A stretch of 9,384 nt of DNA from Deltaproteobacteria bacterium (GTDB lineage: Bacteria; Myxococcota; B64-G9): NCBI GenBank assembly GCA_030591745.1, contig JAUVAM010000076.1, positions 1 to 9,384 of the forward strand. Reading direction: 5' to 3'. A program made the translations under genes and the position numbers. Positions 1 through 5,150 of the stretch are shown piece by piece. The notes under the pieces were generated by a model. It was not told where the DNA came from. It saw only the letters and a program-made list of their open reading frames with translations, and did not search any database. The number at the start of each line of letters is the position of its first letter. Position 1 is the first letter of the stretch.

Positions 1-861
1 AACGCGAATGTCGTAGCGCAAATGCGCCAACACCCGGCCATCCTTCTCTTCCAGCTTCACCAACTTGACCACCACCTTTTCATCGACCTTGTCCTTCTGA
101 AGCATCAGATTGGAGATGTGGCGCAGCTGGAAGGACCATTCGTCCCCAACCTTCACCCGTTCAGGAGGCATCTCCAAAAGAATCGTATGCAGGGTCAAAT
201 CCCCTTCTACGGAGTTCTCCAAAACCACGCCCCGGTCCTGACGGCCACCTGCTGAAATGGAGGTGCTCTCGAATGGACTGTTCACCGAGATGACTGCCCC
301 GTTCTTGGCGATCTCGGCCGAGACCACAGGCTGGGCGATCAGCTTTTTAATGGCCGCGGCGAGCTTCTTGTTTTTCGGCAAACGCTTTCGAAAGGCTGGG
401 CCCAAGTGGTAGTCCATGGCCAAACTGCCATATGTCACGTCTTTTCGCCGAAGAATCCCGAACAAGTCCAACTTCCCCCCGGGCTGGTTGCTGTCATTGA
501 AAAATTTGCGCGACTTGTTGCTGAGTTTGGTCTGCCGCTTCGAATCAAAGCGGAAGCGACGACTGCCCTTTTTTACAGGTTTGAAACGCACGCGAAAAGC
601 CCGGGCTTTTTCGTCCTCGGCGAGAACCCATCGCAGGCGAACCGCGTCATCCAGGACCACTTGGCCTTCATCTGCTTTCTTTTTGGCCAGCCGGTCGGCG
701 GCCTCATCCGTCGGCTTCAAAGCCTCCATCTTGTCGAAGTCGGCCGGGGGCATGGGCAAAGGCGGATCCTCGCAGGACATCAAGCCCGCCAAGACCACAA
801 CCACAAGGGCCCACGCAAAACCGAAAGCAACACCTTGTCCGCCACGAGACGCGCTATCCAT
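1..861 (-). CDS. Putative lipoprotein, C-terminus beyond left edge (partial)
   Basis: The minus strand is open without a stop from an ATG at 861 to the window edge, giving 287 visible residues. The N-terminus has a short polar start, a hydrophobic stretch (about residues 11-26) and a lipobox-like L-M-S-C with the acceptor Cys at residue 30, so the product is probably a lipid-anchored envelope protein. A charged, proline-rich spacer follows (CEDPPLPMPP), then a Lys/Arg-rich region with beta-type alternation and no catalytic motif that I recognise. It may belong to the loose DUF6263-like group of lipoproteins, but that is a guess. The start is supported by GGGGAGG about seven bases upstream. 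The gene lies 29 bases after the NFACT-R gene on the same strand and is probably the third gene of that operon. Confidence 0.8.
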   Translation of the reverse strand, partial: MDSASRGGQGVAFGFAWALVVVVLAGLMSCEDPPLPMPPADFDKMEALKPTDEAADRLAKKKADEGQVVLDDAVRLRWVLAEDEKARAFRVRFKPVKKGSRRFRFDSKRQTKLSNKSRKFFNDSNQPGGKLDLFGILRRKDVTYGSLAMDYHLGPAFRKRLPKNKKLAAAIKKLIAQPVVSAEIAKNGAVISVNSPFESTSISAGGRQDRGVVLENSVEGDLTLHTILLEMPPERVKVGDEWSFQLRHISNLMLQKDKVDEKVVVKLVKLEEKDGRVLAHLRYDIRV

Positions 862-890
862 GATCTACCTCCCCTTGTCTCTCATTACGC

Positions 891-1304
891 TCAGCCGGCC
901 GCCTCGGCGGGGGCCTCCGAGGCCGATACTCGCAGGGTTTCGTAACGCTTTAACTCCACTTGTCCCGCGGGTGCCCCTCGAGACTTGCGTACATTCCTCC
1001 GCTGCGTGTAGTGCACGTCCACCCGCCCCCCACCCCGATTCTTGCTGTGGGCAACGGCCAAAGCCGCCGCCTCTCGCAAGGTCTTTTTGGGCAAACGAGC
1101 CAATCTGTCCGGGTTCCGCACAACCACATGGGTGCCCGAAGTAGCGGCCACGTGCATCCAAAAATCGTCCTGCTCCGCCACGCGAAAGGTCAAGCTGTCG
1201 TTATCCGAAGCCGAGCGTCCCACCAAAATAGTAAAACCTTCGCTGGAGGTAAAAGCGCGGGCCACATCCTCGGCCGTCACCGGCGCGGGTTCACGCCGAC
1301 TCAT
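891..1304 (-). CDS. Stand-alone NFACT-R (DUF814) domain protein
   Basis: This 137-residue protein consists almost wholly of an NFACT-R domain, the RNA-binding module found at the end of RqcH/Tae2/FbpA-type proteins. Visible hallmarks are the opening G-F-T-I-L-V-G-R-S with D-N-D (residues 23-36), the D-D-F-W-M-H-V and S-G-T-H-V-V-V core (46-62), a helix with LREAAALAVAHSK (76-88), and the basic V-D-V-H-Y-T-QRRNVRKSRGAPAG tail (95-114). The NFACT-N, helix-hairpin-helix and coiled-coil parts of RqcH are absent, so ribosome rescue as in RqcH is not implied; single-domain forms are known and have been linked by others to RNA metabolism. The start at 1304 is preferred over longer versions because GGAGG lies six bases upstream. 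That start overlaps the end of the EI24-like gene by 14 bases, which suggests coupled translation. Confidence 0.85.
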   Translation of the reverse strand: MSRREPAPVTAEDVARAFTSSEGFTILVGRSASDNDSLTFRVAEQDDFWMHVAATSGTHVVVRNPDRLARLPKKTLREAAALAVAHSKNRGGGRVDVHYTQRRNVRKSRGAPAGQVELKRYETLRVSASEAPAEAAG

Positions 1305-2139
1305 GCCCGGCCTCCTTCGGTACCGAAAGTCCCACAGGCATGGTCCTGGGCAACAGACCACCTTCCACCATATCGCTGTACATCAAAGTCCCCCCGATGC
1401 AGGCGAAGGGCATGAGGAACATGCCCGCGATGGGAACAAGCAAAGCGACGAAAACCGCCAAGCCGAAGCCGCTGCTCAAGGCCAAGTTCCGCCTGACCAC
1501 CTTCCACTTGGCCCCGAATTCCATGTGCCTGCGAGCCAAGGGATAATCCAGAAACTGCAAGGCGAAGAGCATCCAGGTGAACAAGGCCCCCAAAATGGCG
1601 GATGCCACATTGCCGAAGAGCGGCACAAAATTCAGCAAAAGCAGACCCAGGCTCACGCCGACAAAGAGCAGCAGATAGAGCACCAGGTCCTTGACCGCGT
1701 ACAAAATGTCCTTTGCCGTGCGCCCTACTTCAAAGAAGGGCTCTGGTGTCCCCAAGCGCTGGAATTCCACGCGCTCACTCAAAAGGCTATTAAAAGGGGC
1801 GGTGACCACCAGCGTCACGACCACAAAAAGAATCATGCTCAACCCGAGGAGCAGTACGCGCAAGATCAGGGTAAATACGTACCACAAAGGCAAGGCCAGC
1901 CAAATCCACCAGGAATCCGAATCCGGTCGTGCCCAAAACCATTGCACCATGTCATCGAAGAAAAAATACATACCCACCAGGAAAGCCAGATAGATCAAAG
2001 CCCCGATGAACAGGGGGGCTGCGACCTTGCCCATCAAACCATGCCCTCGAGCGTATTCGATGGCCCGGAAGGGATATCCAAAGCCCTGGGCGAATCGACT
2101 CATTGAATTGCTGGCGATTGGCTTGCCTGTCTCGACCAT
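1291..2139 (-). CDS. EI24/CysZ-family integral membrane protein
   Basis: The 282-residue product has hydrophobic segments at about 40-62, 77-113 (probably two passes), 150-170, 176-198 and 222-246. Family signatures are clear: V-T-A-P-F-N-S-L-L-S-E-R-V-E near 112-125, N-F-V-P-L-F-G at 170-176, L-D-Y-P-L-A-R-R-H near 197-205 and the glycine/proline-rich final helix with FGLAVFVALLVP. The EI24/CysZ family (PF07264) includes the E. coli sulfate permease CysZ, but most members outside enterobacteria have unknown substrates and no sulfate-assimilation gene is visible here. The open frame extends further upstream, but ATG 2139 is chosen because AAAGGAAGG sits just ahead of it and the longer version would cross the divergent gene. 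ATG 2103 is a weaker alternative. It is the first gene of the minus-strand operon. Confidence 0.88.
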   Translation of the reverse strand: MVETGKPIASNSMSRFAQGFGYPFRAIEYARGHGLMGKVAAPLFIGALIYLAFLVGMYFFFDDMVQWFWARPDSDSWWIWLALPLWYVFTLILRVLLLGLSMILFVVVTLVVTAPFNSLLSERVEFQRLGTPEPFFEVGRTAKDILYAVKDLVLYLLLFVGVSLGLLLLNFVPLFGNVASAILGALFTWMLFALQFLDYPLARRHMEFGAKWKVVRRNLALSSGFGLAVFVALLVPIAGMFLMPFACIGGTLMYSDMVEGGLLPRTMPVGLSVPKEAGHESA

Positions 2140-2158
2140 GGACCTTCCTTTCGTCCGC

Positions 2159-2164
2159 AGCATA
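2159..2164 (-). promoter_or_regulatory. Possible -10 box for the EI24/NFACT-R operon
   Basis: TATGCT on the minus strand lies 19 bases ahead of the ATG at 2139, leaving room for a transcription start near 2152 and the Shine-Dalgarno. No convincing -35 is present: the hexamer 17 bases upstream is only a T run. The call rests on position and on its similarity to the plus-strand box. Confidence 0.35.
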
Positions 2165-2211
2165 GCGCAAGCCCGCCCGAGAAAAAACCCCGGCGTCACC
2201 AAGAATCTCCG

Positions 2212-2220
2212 TGCTATGCT
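2212..2220 (+). promoter_or_regulatory. Extended -10 (TGCTATGCT), probable leaderless promoter of radical SAM gene
   Basis: TG-C-TATGCT is an extended -10 element. Only six bases separate it from the ATG at 2227, so the usual start point falls on or next to the A of the start codon. No Shine-Dalgarno is visible ahead of that ATG. Together these features predict a leaderless transcript. The -35 region is weak, as is common for extended -10 promoters. Confidence 0.5.
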
Positions 2221-2226
2221 GGGTCC

Positions 2227-3063
2227 ATGCGAGCCCAAAACCTGACCATCGCCGTACCGGACAAGGGTTGCGACAAGAACTGCCCTTACTGCGTCTCGAA
2301 AATGACCGGCGCTATCTCCGCGAACGAGACCCTCCTTTTGCGCAATCTGCCCAAGGTAAAAAGCATCGCCAGGGCCGCCCAGGTCACCTCCGTTCTGCTG
2401 ACCGGCAAAGGCGAACCCACCCTCAACCTGCCATGGACCGAGCGACTGATCGAAGAATTCGCGGAATGGCCGGTGGAATTGCAGACCAACGGCCTCAGGC
2501 TTGCGGCCGACATGAAAAACCACAACGGGGCCATCATTGACAAGCTGGCCATTGCGGGCCTGAACCTTTTGGCCTTCTCCCTGGACCAGATCACACAGTT
2601 CGATGACCTGGCCCCCATGTTCTCGGCTCTGCGAAAACGCGGCATCCTGGTGAGAGTCACCCTCAACGTCACCGACCTGCTACCCGCGGACCTGACCTTC
2701 AACGACGCCCTGCAACGCTGTAAACAAAGCCAGGCGCAGCAGTTCTCCCTGCGCCAAATCACCATCCCCAACCACGTGAATCTGACCGGGGCCGAAGCTT
2801 CGGCCGTTGCTTCCTGGATTAAGGCGCACGGAACGCCGGCGCTCTATGACAAGCTGGTCGGGCAAATGAAGGAGCGGTCGACTCACCTGCTACGCGAGTT
2901 ACCCTATGGTGCCAAGGTCTATGACGTAGATGGTGTAGCGGTCACCTATTTCGACTACTGCGTCCAAGACAACCACGGGGACGATGACGTGCGCAGCCTC
3001 ATCCTGCAAGAGGACGGCCACCTCTACACCTCATGGAACAGCTTGGCGAGCGCCTTGTTTTAG
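2227..3063 (+). CDS. Radical SAM protein of unknown substrate
   Basis: The 278-residue protein has the radical SAM cluster motif C-x3-C-x2-C at Cys15, Cys19 and Cys22 (CDKNCPYC), which binds the 4Fe-4S cluster that cleaves S-adenosylmethionine. It also has a G-K-G-E-P-T-L segment at 60-66 in the position of the GGE motif that holds the SAM amino group. Later strands look like a partial TIM barrel (VELQTNGLRL, NLLAFSLDQI, GILVRVTLNVTDLL). The tail has a lone Cys near 245 and the run D-N-H-G-D-D-D followed by RSLILQEDGHLYTSW, which recalls the last strand of MoaA-like proteins. No SPASM or other auxiliary cluster domain is present. Its substrate cannot be told, and neither neighbour looks like a peptide or cofactor precursor. 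It is divergent from the EI24 operon and convergent with the gene at 3471-3082. Confidence 0.88.
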   Translation: MRAQNLTIAVPDKGCDKNCPYCVSKMTGAISANETLLLRNLPKVKSIARAAQVTSVLLTGKGEPTLNLPWTERLIEEFAEWPVELQTNGLRLAADMKNHNGAIIDKLAIAGLNLLAFSLDQITQFDDLAPMFSALRKRGILVRVTLNVTDLLPADLTFNDALQRCKQSQAQQFSLRQITIPNHVNLTGAEASAVASWIKAHGTPALYDKLVGQMKERSTHLLRELPYGAKVYDVDGVAVTYFDYCVQDNHGDDDVRSLILQEDGHLYTSWNSLASALF

Positions 3064-3081
3064 AGTTTTAGAAAAACACAA

Positions 3082-3471
3082 TTAGTACTTGCCGTCGGTC
3101 ACCTTGCAGATGTGGTCTTCACAGAGGATCATTCGCTGGGGGCAACAAACGCCGGGGCAACCCACCGGGGGCAAACACTGATGATCGGCATACCACGAGT
3201 CCACGCAATTGGCGTTGACCACGTCCTCGTAAGAAAAACCATCTCCACAATCCTGGCAATAACACTTGCAGCCCACGGTGACGCAATCAGCAGCGGTCAT
3301 GCAGTACTGGGGGTTGTCCGAGCAATCCACAACCAGACCCGAACCGGCGTCATGCTGTGCTCCTGCGTCCAAACCAGGACCGGCTGTCTCATCGCCGCAG
3401 GCAATCAGAATGCCGACGACCGCCAGCGCGACGAAAAGAAATACCAGATGTTTCCCGCAAAACTTGTGCAT
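3082..3471 (-). CDS. Small cysteine-rich lipoprotein
   Basis: The 129-residue protein begins with a basic tip, a hydrophobic core (residues 8-23) and the lipobox L-I-A-C with Cys25 as lipid acceptor. A Gly/Ala/Asp spacer (26-47) leads to a compact module with 14 cysteines at 50, 57, 63, 68, 70, 72, 75, 89, 99, 105, 109, 110, 117 and 122. That is an even number, consistent with seven disulfides in an oxidising compartment. The phrase C-M-T-A-A-D-C is the kind of C-x-x-x-x-D-C unit common in surface proteins of myxobacteria and relatives. No enzyme motif is present. AAGGGAG lies nine bases ahead of the ATG. The gene has its own good promoter and is divergent from the MORN-repeat gene. It ends 18 bases from the radical SAM stop, with no obvious hairpin between them. 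Confidence 0.85.
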   Translation of the reverse strand: MHKFCGKHLVFLFVALAVVGILIACGDETAGPGLDAGAQHDAGSGLVVDCSDNPQYCMTAADCVTVGCKCYCQDCGDGFSYEDVVNANCVDSWYADHQCLPPVGCPGVCCPQRMILCEDHICKVTDGKY

Positions 3472-3508
3472 GATGCATTACTCCCTTGAAACCAACCGCT
3501 GTTTAATA

Positions 3509-3538
3509 ATGATACCCCGCCTGTCGCAGGCAGGTCAA
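3509..3538 (-). promoter_or_regulatory. Sigma70-like promoter of the cysteine-rich lipoprotein gene
   Basis: On the minus strand, TTGACC (3538-3533) is followed after 18 bases by TATCAT (3514-3509), each matching five of six consensus bases. The start point would be near 3502, giving a leader of about 30 bases. The spacer contains a small dyad (see 3519-3531). Confidence 0.65.
3519..3531. promoter_or_regulatory. Small inverted repeat in promoter spacer (possible operator)
   Basis: GCCTG-TCG-CAGGC is a perfect five-base dyad with a three-base centre, lying wholly between the -35 and -10 boxes of the minus-strand promoter. A repressor bound there would block polymerase. The arms are short, so it may also be chance. 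Confidence 0.3.
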
Positions 3539-3567
3539 TCGGCCCCAGATCCTCCAACAGAACCTTG

Positions 3568-3597
3568 TTGACGTGGATCTGATCTGGTATTTATAGG
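3568..3597 (+). promoter_or_regulatory. Sigma70-like promoter of the MORN-repeat gene
   Basis: TTGACG (3568-3573) precedes an AT-rich -10 region, either TTTATA (3590-3595, spacer 16) or TATAGG (3592-3597, spacer 18). It is oriented toward the ATG at 3623. Its -35 box lies 29 bases from the -35 box of the opposite promoter, so the two are back to back and may share regulation. Confidence 0.55.
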
Positions 3598-3622
3598 ATG
3601 ATCAATCTGGGAGGTTGTGAGC

Positions 3623-5011
3623 ATGCCAATCCGTTCCAACGTAGTCCTCTGGACGTTTTCTCTCGGCCTTTCCGCGGCAGTCCTTGTCGCGCCCTTCCCG
3701 GCCCTGGCGATCTGTCCTCAAGGCACGACTCAAAAGGAGAGCAACGCCCCAGAGGGTCGCGAACAGTGGTGTGTGGATCTCCAAGGCTTCAAGCATGGAC
3801 CCGCCACTGTTTTCTACCCGAGTGGGCGGATCAAGATATCGGCTCAATGGGAGACAGGGGAAGAAGCCGGACACTGGACCCACTACCACGAGAATGGCAA
3901 AAAAAAACGGGAGGGCGGTTTTCTGAACGGAAAACTGGCGGGGGAGTGGGTCTTCTGGTATCCCGATGCTGCCACCCACCGCAAGGGCCGATACGAGGAT
4001 GGCGAGATGCACGGACCCTGGCCTGCCTGGTATCCGGACGGAAAGAAAAAACAGAAAGCCACGTTTGATCGAGGCAAGCTGGTCGGACGCCTGCTGCGCT
4101 GGCATCCGAACGGCAAGAAAGCCCTCAGTAGCCGATTCGCGAAGGGCGAACGAGATGGAAGCACTCGTGAATGGTATGCCGACGGCAAAAAAAAATCGGA
4201 GAGCCGTTGGAAACAGGGCAAGCCCGAGGGCAGGCACATGAAGTGGAACGCTCAGGGGCAACCCCTCTCCGAGATGAATTATAAAAATGGACTGAGGCAG
4301 GGACCCAGCAAGCTTTGGCATCCCAATGGGAAGATCCGGCGAAAAGGAGCCTACAAGGCGGGTCGCAAACACGGGCTATTCAAAGAATGGTCCCAAAAAG
4401 GGGAGCCAAGGAAAACCCTCTCTTTTAAAAACGGAACGGGCAGGTGGGTCAGTTGGTGGCCCGACGGAAAGATTCGTCTGGAAGGGCCGCTCGTTCATGA
4501 AGAGCGTCAGGGCAAGTGGGTCAAGTATGACCGCGCTGGGCAGAAGACGGAAGTCATTGAGTACCAGGCCGGCAAAGTCCATGGCCAAAAAATCGTCTTC
4601 CATCCCAACGGGACCCGTAAGTCGAGGCAGCACTTCATTGAGGACAAGCTCGACGGCGAGAGCGTCGAGTGGGATTCGCGGGGAAAAAAGATCCGTCAAG
4701 GGCAATACAAGGGCGGGAAGAAGGATGGTCTGTTCGCGAGTTGGTATCCGAACGCTCAGAAAGAAACGGAGGGCACCTTCAAAAAGGGCGATAAGAACGG
4801 CCGGTTCACGCATTGGAGCAGGGCCGGTGCCCGGGACCTGGAGGAGCACTTTGTGCACAATCGCCGTAGTGGATCCGCCCGAGAGTGGTATCCCGATGGA
4901 AGCCAGAAGGTCGAGATGTTCTTTTTTGCTGGAGAAGCCTGCGGTTTCTGGAAACAGTGGGATACTACAGGTAGGCTGGAAAAATCAGCCGAACACCCTG
5001 CCTGCAAATAG
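3623..5011 (+). CDS. Secreted MORN_2 (YwqK-type) repeat protein, 17 repeats
   Basis: The product has 462 residues. A Sec signal peptide with A-L-A at 27-29 predicts cleavage before Ile30, so it is exported but not lipid-anchored. A short module with C-P-x-G and W-C (Cys31, Cys50) leads into 17 tandem units of about 24 residues (56-462), typified by G-x-W-x-x-W-Y-P-D-G-K-K-K-x-x-x-x-Y-x-x-G-K. These match the MORN_2 repeats that databases often label 'YwqK family antitoxin'; that label does not show an antitoxin role. The array ends with Cys440 and Cys461, and these four are the only cysteines of the mature protein. By hand count it carries about 86 Lys/Arg against 52 Asp/Glu. ATG 3623 is preferred over GTG 3617 because GGGAGG ends eight bases before the ATG and only two before the GTG. 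The likely role is a scaffold or surface-binding protein; no catalytic motif is visible. Confidence 0.9.
   Translation: MPIRSNVVLWTFSLGLSAAVLVAPFPALAICPQGTTQKESNAPEGREQWCVDLQGFKHGPATVFYPSGRIKISAQWETGEEAGHWTHYHENGKKKREGGFLNGKLAGEWVFWYPDAATHRKGRYEDGEMHGPWPAWYPDGKKKQKATFDRGKLVGRLLRWHPNGKKALSSRFAKGERDGSTREWYADGKKKSESRWKQGKPEGRHMKWNAQGQPLSEMNYKNGLRQGPSKLWHPNGKIRRKGAYKAGRKHGLFKEWSQKGEPRKTLSFKNGTGRWVSWWPDGKIRLEGPLVHEERQGKWVKYDRAGQKTEVIEYQAGKVHGQKIVFHPNGTRKSRQHFIEDKLDGESVEWDSRGKKIRQGQYKGGKKDGLFASWYPNAQKETEGTFKKGDKNGRFTHWSRAGARDLEEHFVHNRRSGSAREWYPDGSQKVEMFFFAGEACGFWKQWDTTGRLEKSAEHPACK
3899..3906 (+). repeat. A8 homopolymer within MORN gene
   Basis: Eight consecutive A bases encode part of a G-K-K-K turn. 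Loss of one base would end the reading frame at 3926 and gain of one at 4068, so slippage here would truncate the protein after the first repeats. Confidence 0.8.
4187..4195 (+). repeat. A9 homopolymer within MORN gene
   Basis: Nine consecutive A bases encode a second G-K-K-K turn, in the sixth repeat. Loss of one base would lead to a stop at 4241. A is rarely run this long in the rest of this GC-rich window. Confidence 0.8.
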
Positions 5012-5050
5012 TTGGATATGCATTCTCCGGCCCCTCGGCCACTTGCCCGA

Positions 5051-5079
5051 TTGAGTATTCCTCATTCAGCCTGTATTTT
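5051..5079 (+). promoter_or_regulatory. Candidate promoter of the 886-residue lipoprotein gene
   Basis: TTGAGT (5051-5056) and TATTTT (5074-5079) are 17 bases apart in the 139-base gap after the MORN gene, each with four of six consensus bases. The start point would be near 5086, giving a leader of about 65 bases. No terminator is visible between the MORN gene and this promoter. Confidence 0.45.
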
Positions 5080-5150
5080 AATCAAAAGGCCTGTTTTGTA
5101 TGTGGTATTTTGGGATCAATGGTATTTGTAGAAATCCAGGAGAAAGGACG

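Larger units (their letters stand above)
2158..2221. repeat. Inverted repeat carrying divergent TATGCT boxes
   Basis: Positions 2158-2168, read on the minus strand, give GCGCTATGCTG. Positions 2211-2221, read on the plus strand, give GTGCTATGCTG, a 10 of 11 match with 42 bases between the arms. Each arm contains a TATGCT hexamer pointing outward toward its own gene. This could be two similar -10 elements, a dyad recognised by one regulator, or both. Confidence 0.6.
3788..5008 (+). repeat. Array of 17 MORN_2-like coding repeats
   Basis: Units of about 72 bases recur in frame. Each carries a W-Y/H-P-D/N-G-K turn and ends in G-K/E-x-x-G. The ninth unit is about 22 residues rather than 24. DNA identity between units is modest, so the array is old rather than freshly expanded. 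Confidence 0.85.

Noticed and set aside
1042..2106. Long plus-strand open frame (354 codons) opposite the EI24 and NFACT-R genes
   Set aside because: Its product is low in hydrophobic order, rich in Gln/His/Lys, and is the antisense of two clear gene families; no ribosome site fits.
2140..2523. Upstream extension of the EI24 gene frame across the radical SAM gene
   Set aside because: The family homology and the Shine-Dalgarno both point to ATG 2139, and the extension is antisense to a clear radical SAM domain.
3055..3085. Bidirectional terminator between the convergent radical SAM and lipoprotein genes
   Set aside because: The 18-base gap is AT-rich with only a five-pair GTTTT/AAAAC match and a long loop, so no stable hairpin is formed.
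3623..5011. YwqK-type antitoxin of a toxin-antitoxin pair
   Set aside because: Only the repeat type matches that database label. The protein has a Sec signal, there is no toxin-like partner nearby, and the array is far longer than a small antitoxin.
5020..5050. GGCC-CCTC-GGCC hairpin as a terminator after the MORN gene
   Set aside because: The stem has only four pairs and no T run follows.
4326..5054. 242-codon plus-strand frame inside the MORN gene
   Set aside because: It is a frame shadow of the repeat array, rich in Arg/Ser/Gly with no start signal.
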